A stretch of DNA of 64,000 nucleotides from Deltaproteobacteria bacterium (GCA_020632665.1 JACKFC010000022.1:10995-74994), one strand, 5' to 3'. Numbered from the stretch's first letter, positions 51,189-62,000 are shown. Numbers and translations: made by a program. The notes: generated from the sequence alone by a model not told the origin.

Positions 51189-52526
51189 ATGGCAGGCCGG
51201 ACTCCAGCGCATCGCCTCCTGCTCGCCCGTCGCCACCGCGCGTTGCGTCGCGCACGACGTCAGCGGATCGGCCTGCTGCGCAGCCTGGGACGCGACAACC
51301 GGCTCTTCCCCCGCAAATTGGCGGTGACCCGAGAGGGGCGCTGGATCATCGGCGTCGCGATCCTGCTCGGCGTCGGCGCGGTCAACACCGGCAACAACCT
51401 GCTCTACCTCGTGCTGAGCCTGCTGATCTCGATCATCTCGATCTCCGGCATCCTCTCCGAGCTCGACCTCAAGGGCGTCACCGCCGAGCGGCACTACCCG
51501 CGCGAGCTTGTGGTCGGCGAGGCGGCGACCTTGCGGGTCTCGGTCCGCAACGAGAAGAAGCGGGCGGGCCTGCACCTCGAGGTCGACGAGTTCCAAGACG
51601 TCGAGGCGCTCGACCAGCAGCCGGGCTTCGTCCTGCACCTCGCGCCGTTCGAGGTCGGCAGCGCCTTCATCGTCGCGCGGCCAAGACGTCGCGGCCCGAT
51701 ACGCACCGCAGGGCTGCGGCTCTCGACGACCTACCCCTTCGGCTTCGCACGCAAATCGATCATCCGCGAGGCATCGGCGCACATGCTCTCGCTGCCGGTG
51801 GTCGAGCGGGTCGACCTGCAGGTACCGGGTGGGCGCGACCGCGGCGAGCAGGAGCGCAACCCACGCGCCGGCCAGGGCACCGAGCTGCGCGGCCTGCGCG
51901 ACTTCCGGCCGGGCGACGCGCCGCGCGACATGCATTGGAAGGTCAGCGCCCGACGCGGTCGCGCGATCGCGCGGGAATGGGAGAGTGAGGCGGCGCGGAC
52001 GGCCTGGATCGACTTCGCCCATCTGCGGCCCGGTGGCATCCGCGCAGCGGCCGACGGCAGCGTCGACCCCATCTGCCTCGACCGCGCTTGCTCCGTCGCC
52101 GCGGGGGTCGCCGAGGCGCTGCTGCACGCCGGACTGGCCGTCGGCCTGCGCAGCTTCGGAGGCGTCGTCGAGCCGGCCGCCGATCCCGATGGCAGCGGCC
52201 AAGTCCTGCTCGGCATCCGGCGACATCTCGCGTGGCTGACGGTGGCCGACGCGCCGCCGCCGCCGCAGTGGCCGCTGGACGACGACGCCTGGGCCGACCG
52301 CCACGACGCCGCCGCGCGATTGGCGGCGACGCTCGCCGAAGGTGGGGCCGCTGCCATGGCCGGCGCCGAGGGGCGGCTCGGGCGTGAGCGGGTGCTCGTC
52401 CTCTTCGCGTCGCGCGCGGATGTGGCGCTGCGCGGCGAGGAGCCGACCATCCGCGTCTGGCTCGATGATGACGGCGCGGTCCTGCGCACCGAGCGGATCC
52501 GCCGGCGCGAGCAGGGGGCGGCGTGA
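51189..52526 (+). CDS. DUF58 membrane protein
   Basis: The 445-residue product has an Arg-rich N-terminus and two membrane helices (about 52-95: IIGVAILLGVGAVNTGNNLLYLVLSLLI region), then a beta-rich segment. The DUF58 signature follows: GTELRGLRDFRPGDAPRDMHWKVSARRG (around 240-265), and a VWA-like C-terminal region. DUF58 proteins usually accompany a MoxR ATPase and a TgpA-type transglutaminase; the latter is next (4-nt overlap), MoxR is absent from the window. Start at 51189 is tentative, as no clear ribosome site is visible. Confidence 0.8.
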   Translation: MAGRTPAHRLLLARRHRALRRARRQRIGLLRSLGRDNRLFPRKLAVTREGRWIIGVAILLGVGAVNTGNNLLYLVLSLLISIISISGILSELDLKGVTAERHYPRELVVGEAATLRVSVRNEKKRAGLHLEVDEFQDVEALDQQPGFVLHLAPFEVGSAFIVARPRRRGPIRTAGLRLSTTYPFGFARKSIIREASAHMLSLPVVERVDLQVPGGRDRGEQERNPRAGQGTELRGLRDFRPGDAPRDMHWKVSARRGRAIAREWESEAARTAWIDFAHLRPGGIRAAADGSVDPICLDRACSVAAGVAEALLHAGLAVGLRSFGGVVEPAADPDGSGQVLLGIRRHLAWLTVADAPPPPQWPLDDDAWADRHDAAARLAATLAEGGAAAMAGAEGRLGRERVLVLFASRADVALRGEEPTIRVWLDDDGAVLRTERIRRREQGAA

Positions 52527-54919
52527 ACTTCGAGCGCACCTTCCTCGCCACGAGCTATGCCCTGGTCGGCGTCGCCTTCGTCGCGGTCGCTTCCAGCGGC
52601 CAGATCGGCTTGGTCGCGCCCGCCGCCTTCGTCGTCGCCTACGTCGCGAGCCTGCTCTGGAAGCGCAGCGCCGAGCCGCAACCGGGCGCCGCGCGCTTCT
52701 GGACCGGCGCGCTGATCGCGTCGTTCTTCGGCCTGGTCGTCTGGTCGATTCAGGACGACAACTGGCTGCTGCACGCCCTCGAATTCGCCTTGCTGATGAC
52801 CACGAGCCGCTTGTTCCAGCGGCGCTACGCGAAGGATTGGCTGCAGCTCTACGCGCTCTCGTTCCTGCTGATCTTGGTCGCGGCGGTGATCCACCCGACC
52901 TTGGTCTTCGCGATCGCCTTCCTGATCTATGCGGTGCTGGCGATCTGGGCGCTGGTGATGCTGCACATCGTGCGCAATATTGAGATCGCCACCCGCACCC
53001 GGCCCGAAGATCTCGAGCCCGAAGCGCCGACGGTCCGCTGGCGCGACCGGCTGCCGTGGCGTCGAGCGGCGGCGGCAGCGGCGGCGGCCAAGGCGGCGGC
53101 CGAGATTCCGCTGCCGGACGGCCCGATCCCCCCCGAGACCCTGGGTTGGCGCCGCCGCAGGCTGGTCGGCGGCGGCTTCCTGCTCGGTTCCAGCCTGATG
53201 GCGCTCGCCGCGCTCGGCGCCTCGATGCTCTTCTTCTTCCTCTTTCCGCGCATCGGGATGGGCTTTTTCTTCGCCCGGACCCGCGGCGCGCAATCGGTGA
53301 CGGGTTTCGCCGACGAGGTCCAACTCGGTGGCTTCGGCCTGATCAAGACCAGCGCAGAGGTCGTGATGCGGGTCCGGTACCCGGACGAGCCGGAGCGGCT
53401 GAACCGGCCGATTCGGATCCGCGGCCTCTCCTTCGATCGCTTCGACGGCCGCGGCTGGTCGCGCACCGAGGAGCCGACCTGGATGCTGCAGGCGCTCGGC
53501 CAGCGTCATGAAGTGCCGGGGACGGGCGAAGCCGAAGACGACCAGCTGGAGTGGCGCGCGCGGATCTACCTGGAGCCGCTCGACACCGAGCAGCACGTCA
53601 TCTTCCACCCGCCCGGGACGCGGCTGATCGAGTTCATCGACAGCCAATACGACAGCATCCGTGGCCGCCGCAAGCGCGTCGACATCGGCATCTCGCGCGA
53701 TATGACGACCAAGGTCGGCAAGGACGTCGCGCTCACCTACGTCGCCACCGTCGTCGAGCCGCGTTCGGAGTCGGCGCGGCGTGCGCGCGTCGCAGCGGCG
53801 CGTGGCCGCGTCCCGGATTGGGTCGCCGATCGCTGGACCCAGCTACCCGAGCGCCTCGATCCCCGGATCCCTGCGCTGGCCGGCAAGCTCGCGGTCGGCG
53901 CCAGCCCGCTCGACAAGGTCCTCGCGGTCGAGGCCGCGCTGCGCCGCGATTGGACCTATTCGCTCGCCGGCGACCAGGACAACAACGCGCCGCTCGAAGA
54001 CTTCCTCTTCGGCATCCGCCACGGCCACTGCGAATATTTCGCCACCGCGATGGCGGTGCTGCTGCGGACGCAGGGCATCCCGGCCCGCGTGGTGAATGGC
54101 TTCATGGGCGGTGAGCGCAACGATTTCGGAGACTACGTGATGATCAAGCAGGCCGACGCGCACGCCTGGGTCGAGGTCTTCTTCCCCAAGGCGGGCTGGC
54201 TGACCTTCGATCCGACGCCGCCCGCCGGCCAGCTCGCGCCTGTGGTCGACAACGCCGCCGCCGCCTTGCGGCGACTCGCCGACGGCGCGGCGCTGCTCTG
54301 GTACACCTGGGTCGTCGAATACGACCTCGAGCGCCAGGTCGAAGTCTTCCGCAAGATCGGTCGCACGCTGCGCCGGCTCGGCGGTGGGCTCGAGCTGCCG
54401 AAGAGCCGTGGCGCCCGCCGTGTCGACCGCCAACCGGACGAACCCGAGCAGCCCGACGCGGCCGACGGTGGCGAGCGCGAGCTGCCGCTCGGGGCGTGGT
54501 TGGCGCTGTTGGCAGCGGTCGTCGCCGGCCTGCTCTGGTGGTGGCGCCGCCGTTCCGAGCAGGTCGAGCCCTTCGATCGCGCCTTGCAGGCCGAGATTGC
54601 GGGATTGGAGCGCGAACTCGACGGCCTCGGCGTGGCCCGCGCCCGCTGGCAGACGCTGCGTCCATTGGCAGACGCCGCCACCGCGCTGGATCCGGAGCTC
54701 GGTCGGCTGGTCCGCCATGCCGCCGAGGCCTGGGATCGTGCCCGCTGGGGCGCGCCGGAGGACGACGTGGCCCGTGCGGCGGCGCTCACGTCCGTTCGGG
54801 CTGCGAGGGCGGCTGCGAAGGCGGCGCGCTTGCAGCGGCCTCGCCGGAGCGACAGAATGACGCCCGACGGTTCGACGACGCCCGATCCGGGCGACGGGGA
54901 CCACAAGGAGGCGGCATGA
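52523..54919 (+). CDS. TgpA-like membrane transglutaminase (DUF3488 + transglutaminase core)
   Basis: The 798-residue product has about six N-terminal membrane helices (DUF3488 part, residues 1-255), a periplasmic domain, and a transglutaminase core with the catalytic triad in GHCEYFATAM (Cys near 503), DAHAWVEVFF (His near 547) and FDPTPP (Asp near 562). A C-terminal helix (LGAWLALLAAVVAGLLWWW) returns to the membrane, followed by a DUF4129-like cytoplasmic tail. Pseudomonas TgpA is essential, of unknown substrate. It overlaps the DUF58 gene and the PEGA gene by 4 nt each. Confidence 0.9.
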   Translation: MNFERTFLATSYALVGVAFVAVASSGQIGLVAPAAFVVAYVASLLWKRSAEPQPGAARFWTGALIASFFGLVVWSIQDDNWLLHALEFALLMTTSRLFQRRYAKDWLQLYALSFLLILVAAVIHPTLVFAIAFLIYAVLAIWALVMLHIVRNIEIATRTRPEDLEPEAPTVRWRDRLPWRRAAAAAAAAKAAAEIPLPDGPIPPETLGWRRRRLVGGGFLLGSSLMALAALGASMLFFFLFPRIGMGFFFARTRGAQSVTGFADEVQLGGFGLIKTSAEVVMRVRYPDEPERLNRPIRIRGLSFDRFDGRGWSRTEEPTWMLQALGQRHEVPGTGEAEDDQLEWRARIYLEPLDTEQHVIFHPPGTRLIEFIDSQYDSIRGRRKRVDIGISRDMTTKVGKDVALTYVATVVEPRSESARRARVAAARGRVPDWVADRWTQLPERLDPRIPALAGKLAVGASPLDKVLAVEAALRRDWTYSLAGDQDNNAPLEDFLFGIRHGHCEYFATAMAVLLRTQGIPARVVNGFMGGERNDFGDYVMIKQADAHAWVEVFFPKAGWLTFDPTPPAGQLAPVVDNAAAALRRLADGAALLWYTWVVEYDLERQVEVFRKIGRTLRRLGGGLELPKSRGARRVDRQPDEPEQPDAADGGERELPLGAWLALLAAVVAGLLWWWRRRSEQVEPFDRALQAEIAGLERELDGLGVARARWQTLRPLADAATALDPELGRLVRHAAEAWDRARWGAPEDDVARAAALTSVRAARAAAKAARLQRPRRSDRMTPDGSTTPDPGDGDHKEAA

Positions 54920-55611
54920 TCCGCAGTACGGCAGCCATCTGCGCCATCGCGATCGCGTTCGCCCCCCTCGGCGTCCCCGACGCGCACGCCGCGCGGCGCA
55001 AGCGCAACCGGCCGCAGGCGTCCGCAGAATCGACCCTCGAGATCATGAGCCTGACCCGTGGTGCCAAGGTCTTCGTCGACGATCAAGAGGTCGGCACCGT
55101 GCCATTGGCCGCGCCGCTGACGCTCGAGCCCGGCAAGCCGCACGTCGTCCGGCTGCAGAAGCGCGGCTTCTCGACCTTCGTCGAGACCGTCACGCTCAAG
55201 CCCGGTGAGAGTCGTGAGATGGAGGCCGATTTGGTGCCGTCGGGCGGCGTCCTCAAGGTGAAGTGCAATATCCGTCGCGCGCAGATCATGCTCGACGGCA
55301 AGCCGATCGGCCTCACGCCATTCGACGGCGATATCGCGCCCGGCAAGCATACGCTGCAGGTCGTCTCGGCCGGAAAGCTCGCCGATACGCGCGTGATCGA
55401 GGTCAACGCCGGCGAAGAGCTCGCCATCGAGGTCGAGCTGAAGGACGTCCCGCCGCCGGTCATCGAGGACGACGACTCGATCCTGGGTCGATGGTGGTTC
55501 TGGACCGCGGTCGGCACCGCCGTCGTCGGCGGCGTCACGCTCGGCGTGCTCTCGAGCCGCGAGATCAATGTCCAGCCCTCGGCGCCGAATCACACGATCA
55601 ACCTGCCCTGA
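54916..55611 (+). CDS. PEGA-domain exported protein
   Basis: The 231-residue product has a signal peptide (AICAIAIAFAPLGVPDAHA), a PEGA-type repeat region and a C-terminal hydrophobic segment (WFWTAVGTAVVGGVTLGVL). Two PEGA-like units are visible: VFVDDQEVGTVPLAAPLTLEPG and IMLDGKPIGLTPFDGDIAPG. PEGA domains are surface-associated, often in myxobacterial envelope proteins. It overlaps tgpA by ATGA and converges on the CorC-like gene with 6 bp between. Confidence 0.85.
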   Translation: MIRSTAAICAIAIAFAPLGVPDAHAARRKRNRPQASAESTLEIMSLTRGAKVFVDDQEVGTVPLAAPLTLEPGKPHVVRLQKRGFSTFVETVTLKPGESREMEADLVPSGGVLKVKCNIRRAQIMLDGKPIGLTPFDGDIAPGKHTLQVVSAGKLADTRVIEVNAGEELAIEVELKDVPPPVIEDDDSILGRWWFWTAVGTAVVGGVTLGVLSSREINVQPSAPNHTINLP

Positions 55612-55617
55612 TCGGAC

Positions 55618-56979
55618 TCAGCTCGCGGTCGCCAACGTCTCGCGCGCCTCGCCTTCGTCGCCCGGCGCGAGGGTGACCTCGACCTGCTGCACCTTCTTCG
55701 CGTCGACCTCGAGGACCTTGACGACCAAGCCGTCGGCCTCGAAGGCGTCGCCAGCCTCGGGCATGCGGCCGAGGTGGTGGAAGACGTAGCCGGCGACCGT
55801 CGAATAGCTCGCCTCTTCCGGTAGGTCGACGCCGGCGGTGTCGGCCAGGTCGCGCATATCCTGCGAGCCTGCGGCGCGCCAAGTGCCGTCACCGACCGTC
55901 TCGACCACGGGCTCGGGGTCGTCGAATTCGTCGTAAATATCGCCGACCAGCTCTTCGAGCACGTCCTCGAGCGTGACCACACCGGCGGTGCCGCCGTGTT
56001 CGTCGACGACGACCGCGAGGTGGACGGCCTGGGCGCGGAAGGTTTGGAGCAGCGAGCTGGCCTTCTGCGACTCGGGGACGAAGAGCGGCGTGCGCAGGTG
56101 CTCGCTGAGCACGAATGGCGCCTCGCTGCCGGCGTCGATCAGGGCGCGGGCGTAGAAGATGCCGACCACGTGGTCCGGGCCGCCTTCGTAGACCGGATAG
56201 CGCGAGTAGCCGTTCTCCCGCATCACCTCCAGGATCTGGTTGGTCGTCGCGTCGATCGGCAGGCCCACCATCTCGGTGCGCGGCGTCATGATCGAGCGGA
56301 CCGAGGTATCCCAGAGGTCGAAGACGTTCTTCAGCAGGTCGCCGCGGCGGACGTCGATCGAGCCTTCTTCCGAGCCGATCCGGACCATGTCCTCGATCTG
56401 CTCTTCGGTCACGACGAAGCCGGAATTCTCGGTGTCGACGCCGAGCAGCTTGACCACCGACTTGGCCAGCCAGGTCAGGCCCGAGGTCAGCCAGGAGGTC
56501 GCACGATGGAAGGCGTACACCACCCAGAACGGGCGGAGGAACCACTCGGGGCGGCTCTTGGCCAGCGTCTTCGGCACGATCTCGCCGACGATCAGGACCA
56601 GCAGCGTCAAGGCAAAGACGCCGATCGTGACCACGGAGTCGCGCAGCCACGGCGGCAACGTGCCGTCGGTCGAGAGGTCCAGCGTCAGGCTGGTGACGAG
56701 CGCTGAGGCGACGATATTGACGAGGGTATTGCCGGCCAGCAGGGCGGTCAGCACCGCCGAGTGGTCGGCCAGCCAGAGCTCGAAGAAGGCCTGCGGGCCC
56801 TGCTTCTGCTCGATCATCCGCCGAACGCGGTGCTCTCCCATGCTGGTGATCGCCGTCTCGGAGCCGGCGAAGAGGAAGGAGAGGATGAGGCAGAGGGCGA
56901 TGAAGAGCGCGCTCGAGAGCGGGTCATCACCGCCAGGCGAAGGAGGTACGTCCAACAGTTGCTCCGAACATCCGCGCAA
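55618..56979 (-). CDS. HlyC/CorC-family membrane protein (CNNM-CBS-CorC)
   Basis: The 453-residue product has an N-terminal DUF21/CNNM membrane domain (about 20-190, with FLFAGSETAITSMGEHRVRR and GEIVPKTLAKS), two CBS domains (about 215-335, starting IMTPRTEMVGL and including GYSRYPVYEG and HLAVVVDEHGGTAGVVTLEDVLEELVG) and a C-terminal CorC_HlyC domain. Members are magnesium/cobalt transport-associated; some act as Mg exporters. The N-terminal extension has a Cys that is not a lipobox. It is 61 nt downstream of the Cys-rich lipoprotein. Confidence 0.92.
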   Translation of the reverse strand: MRGCSEQLLDVPPSPGGDDPLSSALFIALCLILSFLFAGSETAITSMGEHRVRRMIEQKQGPQAFFELWLADHSAVLTALLAGNTLVNIVASALVTSLTLDLSTDGTLPPWLRDSVVTIGVFALTLLVLIVGEIVPKTLAKSRPEWFLRPFWVVYAFHRATSWLTSGLTWLAKSVVKLLGVDTENSGFVVTEEQIEDMVRIGSEEGSIDVRRGDLLKNVFDLWDTSVRSIMTPRTEMVGLPIDATTNQILEVMRENGYSRYPVYEGGPDHVVGIFYARALIDAGSEAPFVLSEHLRTPLFVPESQKASSLLQTFRAQAVHLAVVVDEHGGTAGVVTLEDVLEELVGDIYDEFDDPEPVVETVGDGTWRAAGSQDMRDLADTAGVDLPEEASYSTVAGYVFHHLGRMPEAGDAFEADGLVVKVLEVDAKKVQQVEVTLAPGDEGEARETLATAS

Positions 56980-57040
56980 GTTGCGCTAGGTCTCGAACTC
57001 CGACGATACCACGCTCGCCCGGGTGATCCAATCCTTGCGC

Positions 57041-57643
57041 CTACTTGAACGGGTTGACGCCGCAGACGCCCTGCGTGCCGATGGAGACCAGATCGGTCGA
57101 GTTCTTGATGCAGTCCGGCGTCTGCGCGTTCCACGAGCTGCAGTCGGCGTCGGAAGCGCACGACTTGGCGCAGATCTTCGCGGGCTCCGCCGAGGTCCGC
57201 TGCAGGTTGCCGCCGCTCTTGCTCTTCTCGAAGGCCGAGACGAACGTCACGCCGCCGCCGTTGTCGTAGCTGCACGGCGCGGTGGTATTGCTCTCACCGC
57301 CGACGCAGGCGTTGTTCTTGGTGCAGATCTTGATGCTCGCGTCGTAGCCGACCAAGAAGCTGCCGGCGATGCAGTGGCCGTAGGCGCAGTCGGCGTTGCT
57401 GTCGCAGGGCTTGCCGTGCAGCGCCAGGCCGTCGGTCTTCACCGGCGGGCAGACCCACCAAGCGCCGGTGCGGGTATTGGTCGTGCCACCGCTGCCGGTC
57501 ACCGTCTCGCAGCCGGAGAGCGCCGCCCCGATGAGCAACGCCGCGGTGAGCAGCACCGCCGTGAGTCGGGCCACGGCGAGCGGCCCACGCCTGCCAGCGC
57601 GGCGGCCCAGCGGGAGTCGGGACGAGGTGGGGTTCGCAGTCAT
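57041..57643 (-). CDS. Cys-rich lipoprotein of unknown function
   Basis: The 200-residue product has a twin-Arg-containing leader, hydrophobic core and lipobox (GAALSGCETV). The mature part has about a dozen cysteines in pairs: CPPVKTDGLALHGKPCDSNADCAYGHC, CTKNNACVGG, CAKSCASDADCSSW and CGVNPFK end. The spacing resembles short disulfide-rich modules of Myxococcota. GGAGG lies upstream of the ATG. The gene is followed by the CorC-like gene and preceded by the kelch lipoprotein. Confidence 0.75.
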   Translation of the reverse strand: MTANPTSSRLPLGRRAGRRGPLAVARLTAVLLTAALLIGAALSGCETVTGSGGTTNTRTGAWWVCPPVKTDGLALHGKPCDSNADCAYGHCIAGSFLVGYDASIKICTKNNACVGGESNTTAPCSYDNGGGVTFVSAFEKSKSGGNLQRTSAEPAKICAKSCASDADCSSWNAQTPDCIKNSTDLVSIGTQGVCGVNPFK

Positions 57644-57714
57644 GGGGCCTCCGGGAGCCTTGCCCTGGGTCGGGCGGGCCGTGCCTCTGCAGTATGACGT
57701 CCGGGCTCGTCGCC

Positions 57715-59016
57715 TCACAAGCCCGGCAGGCAGAGCAGGGAACAGCCGGGTTGTTGGTAGGGGCAGGCGGCGCGTGGCCCGCCGGTGCGCAGCGGAACCC
57801 ATTGCGTCGATTGCAGATCGAGTCGCCACAGGTCGCCGAGTCCGCCGCAGGCACCGGCACCGGAGAAGAGCCAAGCCAGGTTCGAGGTGACCATCAGCGC
57901 CCCCCCGGCCCGCCGTTCCGGATCGGTCAGCGCCCAGCCGAGGACGTCCGCGGGCGGATTGCAGGTGCTCGGCGCGGCGCCGATCGTGCCGTCGACCTGT
58001 CCGTCCTGGCCGAGATCGCCGGCGCGCAGGCGGGTCCAGGTGCCCGAGGCGAGGTCCAGCCGCCAGAGGTCGTTGCGCGGACCCCAATCCGCGTCGACGC
58101 CGCCGAAGAGCACGATCTGCTCACCGGCGAGCCAGGCCGCGGCGGCAAAGGCGCGCGGCGTCGGCGCCTCGCTGACGATATCGATCCGCTCCCACTTCCC
58201 TGCCGCGATGTCGAAGCGGAAGACGTCCTCTTGCAGCGCGCCACCCACCGCGGCGCCGCCGAGCAGGATCAACGCCTGCGGACGCCCGAGCAGCGTGTGG
58301 CCGCGGCGGGGGCCAGGCGCGTCCCCGCCCTCGGGGACCAACTCCCAGGTCGGCGCGTCGCTGGCCACGACGGGGACGTCGAGCCGACGCAAGGCGCCGA
58401 TCGCGGCCGGAACGCCGGGCTGCACGCCGATATCGCCGCCGTGCTGCCACAGCGCCCGCGGGCTGCTGGTCGCCGTCAGCGCGCCGTGGCTGCGGCCGGG
58501 GATGTCGCCGGCGCCGACGGCCCAGGTGGTCGCGCCCGGAGCGAGCCGCCAGGTGTCGCCGAGTGGGCTGCTGCTGCCGGTCCCGAGATCGCGCCGGCCG
58601 CCGACGACGTAGAGCGCGCCGTCCGGTGCGGTCGCCGCCATCGCGCCGTAGCGGGTACCGGGCACGGGGGGGAGCGCGCGGAAGCCACCGCACGGCGCGA
58701 AGGCGATGGCGTCGGCCCGTGCAGCGACCGCAGCGCTCGGGCTGCAACGCGGCCGGCCTGCGTGCCCGCCGATCAGCGCCAACTCGCCCTGAAAGACCGC
58801 GAACGCGGCGTCCGCGACCGCTCCCGGCAAGGGATCCGTGGGGCAGGTCGCGTCGGCGCTGGCGTCGCTGCCGGGCGGCGTCTTGCCGAGCGTGTTCTGG
58901 CACACGCCTTGGTAGCAGCTGAGCGGCGGCGGGCAGGTTCCGTCGGGCTGGCACGGCTGCGGCTCACCGCATGCGGCGATCGCCAGCAACACGCCGAAGA
59001 GGGTGGCCCGATTCAT
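57715..59016 (-). CDS. Kelch-repeat lipoprotein
   Basis: The 433-residue product has a lipoprotein signal (LLAIAACGEP), a short Cys module (CQPDGTCPPPLSCYQGVC), then kelch-type propeller repeats. Typical segments are RYGAMAATAPDGALYVVGG, SHGALT, DVFRFDIAAGKWERI, FAAAAWLAGEQIVLFGG and NDLWRLDLASGTWTRL, with about five or six blades. Kelch propellers bind proteins or carbohydrates. The ATG overlaps the stop of the Cys-repeat lipoprotein gene by 4 nt, tying the two in translation. Seven Cys near the C-terminus suggest a disulfide-locked end. Confidence 0.85.
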   Translation of the reverse strand: MNRATLFGVLLAIAACGEPQPCQPDGTCPPPLSCYQGVCQNTLGKTPPGSDASADATCPTDPLPGAVADAAFAVFQGELALIGGHAGRPRCSPSAAVAARADAIAFAPCGGFRALPPVPGTRYGAMAATAPDGALYVVGGRRDLGTGSSSPLGDTWRLAPGATTWAVGAGDIPGRSHGALTATSSPRALWQHGGDIGVQPGVPAAIGALRRLDVPVVASDAPTWELVPEGGDAPGPRRGHTLLGRPQALILLGGAAVGGALQEDVFRFDIAAGKWERIDIVSEAPTPRAFAAAAWLAGEQIVLFGGVDADWGPRNDLWRLDLASGTWTRLRAGDLGQDGQVDGTIGAAPSTCNPPADVLGWALTDPERRAGGALMVTSNLAWLFSGAGACGGLGDLWRLDLQSTQWVPLRTGGPRAACPYQQPGCSLLCLPGL

Positions 59017-62000
59017 TTGCCGTCGCCGCTGCAGACACAAGACGCGTCGGGCAAGGCGAGCACGCGGACGGCGTCGACGAAGGCGCCGCGGGTGGTGTCC
59101 TGCGGCGCGCTGGCGGTGTAGCGGACGCCGAGCGCGACTTCGCCGGTCGCCGTGACCTCGAAGGGCAACGCCAACGCCTGGACGCCGGTGGTCGCGCCGC
59201 AGACCTTGGTCAGGCTCTGCCCGCCGAGCGTGGCGTCGAAGCGGCTCTGGGCGCAGCTGGCCGGGCCATCGAGGAGCAGCAGCAGCTCCAGCCGGTAGGC
59301 GCCCTTCTGCAGCCGCAGGGGTGGTAGCCGCGCATGGCTCGAGCCGGCGCCGAGGGTGGCGTGCAGCGCCCGCTCGCTGCCGGCGACCAGGCCGGACCCC
59401 GCTGCGGCCATCGACCACGCCGACACGCTCGGTCCGCTCGGGCTCTCGGCGATCCAGCCGGCGGGCATGCTGCCGCTGCCTTCGATCGGTGCGTCGAGCA
59501 GCGTCGGGCTCTCGCATCGCTGTCGGGTCTGGCAGCTGCCCTGCATGCAGGTGCGCACCGCGCAGCCGGTCGCTTCGTCGCAGACCCGCGGGCTGTGTAC
59601 GCAGCGCGCGCCTTCGCCGCAGCTGTCGATCGTGCAGGCGAAGCCGTCGTCACAGTCGGCCTGGACGGCGCAACAGCCGACCGCAGTGCTGGCCTTGCCG
59701 ACGCAGGCGCCCGCGGCCGTGCAGGTATCGAAGGTGGTGCAGGCCGAGCCGTCGTCGCATGCCTTGCCGACCTGGGGTTGATGCAGGCAGCCGACCGAGG
59801 GGTTGCAGCTGTCGATGGTGCAGCTCTGGCCGTCGTTGCAGTCGGGAGCCGTGGCAGCCGCACAGGCGCCCGAATCGCAGAGCTCGACGCCGTTGCATGC
59901 GTCGCCGTCCGGGCAGGGCTCGGCGTCCCGCGGCGAGAAGACGCACCCCTTGCTCGGCAGGCAGGCGTCGGTGGTGCATTCGTTGGCGTCGTCGCAGGTC
60001 AGCGCGCCGCCGCCGTAGCAGAAGCCGGCGGCGCATTTCTCGCCGACGGTGCAGGCCGAGCCGTCGCTGCAGGCGAGACCGGTGAGCGCGAGGTGGCTGC
60101 AGACGCCGGTCGGCTTGTCGCAGGAGTCGAGCGTGCAAGGGTTGTCGTCCTGGCAGCCGCTGGTCTGCGTGCAGCAATTCTTGATCGCCTTGCCGGCGCA
60201 GACGCCGTTGCTGCAGACCGCGTCCGAGGCGCAGCCCGTCGGCGTGACGCAGGCCTTGTTCTGCAGCGCGGTGACGCATTGGCCTGTCGCCGGGTTGCAG
60301 CTTCCGGTCGTGCACGGGTTGCCGTCGTCGCAGGTGATGGCGGTGGCCGGAACGCAGGCGCCCGCGTCGCAGGTCTCGCCGACGGTGCAGTTGTCGCCGT
60401 CGTCGCACCACCGGCCCTGCAAGGGCGTGCCGTCGTGGCTGCAGCCGGTGCCGGGATCGCAGCCGTCCGCGGTGCACGGCTGCCCGTCGTCGCAATCCAC
60501 CGCGCTGCCGACGCAGCCCTGCGCACCATTGCAGGCGTCGCCCTGGGTGCAGGCGTCGCCATCGTCGCAGGGGCCGCTGATCGCGCTGTAGATGCAGCCC
60601 GCCTGTACGCTGCAGGCGTCGTCGGTACACGATTGGTCGTCGTTGCACAGCACCGCCGTGCCGCTGCACGCGCCCGCAGCGCAGGCATCGCTCTGGGTGC
60701 AGGCGTTGCCGTCATCGCAACCGACGGCGTTGTGCAGGTGGACGCAGCCGGCCTTGGCATCGCAGGTATCGTCGGTGCACGGGTTGTCGTCGTCGCAATC
60801 GAGCACGTTCGAGGCGACACAGAGCCCGGCGCTGCAGAGCGCGACGCCGTTGCAGACGTCACCGTCGTCGCAGCTGGCCCCGTCGCCCAGCGCCAGCTTC
60901 TGGCAGCCCTTCTGGCCGTTGCAGAACTCGACGGTGCAGGGCTCGCCGTCGTCGCAGTCGATATTGAGCGTCGCGACGCAGCTCCCCGCGGCGCAGGCGC
61001 TCGCCGCGGTGCAGGCGTTGTCGTCGTCGCAGGGTAGGCCGTTCATCGGGGTGACGTCGTTGATGCAGCCACCGCCGACGCAGCGATCGTCGCTGCAGGC
61101 GTTGTCGTCGGCGCAGTCGGTGTCTTCGGTGCAACAGGTCGGGAGCGCGACGCCGATGCAGAGCTTGCCGACGCAGCTATCGTCGGTGGTGCAGGCGCTG
61201 CCGTCGTCGCACGGGCCCGGGACCGCGCCGTGGCCACAGCTGCCGTCGGTGTTGTCGCAGGTGTCGAGGGTGCAGGGGTTGCCGTCGTCGCAGTTCTTCG
61301 CCTGGGTCGGCTGGCAGACGCCGAGGACGCAGCTGCCGATCACCTGGCAGGCGTCGACCGGCTTGCACGCCGACCCCGGCGAGACCGGCACAGCGAGGCA
61401 GCCCTTGGCCGGATCGCAGGGGTTGGCGGTGCAACTCGAGCCGTCTTCGCAGGGGGTCGGCGTGCCGCCGATGCAGCTGGTGCCCTGGCAGCTCTCGCCG
61501 GTGGTGCAGGGGTTGCCGTCGTCGCAGGTGCCGACCCGCGGCACGGTCTGGCAGCCGAGGCGGGCGTCGCAGGCGTCGACGGTGCAGGGGTTGCCGTCCT
61601 GGCAGGCCTTGTGGTCGGGCGCGTGGAGGCAGCCGACGTTCGGATCGCAGCTGTCGATGGTGCAGGGGATGCCGTCGTCGCAGATCGGCGCCTCGTCGGT
61701 CTGCCCGTCGCAGTCGTTGTCGCGCCCGTCGCAGGTCTTCTCGACGCTCTCCCAGCCCGGCAGCAGCGCGAGGTTGCAGAGCCATTGGCCGCCGACGCAG
61801 CGTGCCGCGGCGCCGCTGCTGCAGACGCCCTGATCGCCGCAGACCGGGCCGGCGAGGCCGTCGAGTTCTTCGTCGGTCAGGCCGTCGCAATCGTTGTCTT
61901 GGCCGTCACAGCTGGTCTCTCCGTCGGGCTCGTGACCGGCGTCGGCGGGCGGCTCGCAGAGGACCACGCCGGCTTCGCAGCGCGCCGCCGCCGCCAGCGC

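Noticed and set aside
60592..61833. Plus-strand Gln/Ser/Val frame opposite the Cys-repeat lipoprotein
   Set aside because: It is the periodic antisense image of the CDDGxxCT repeats, not a distinct protein.
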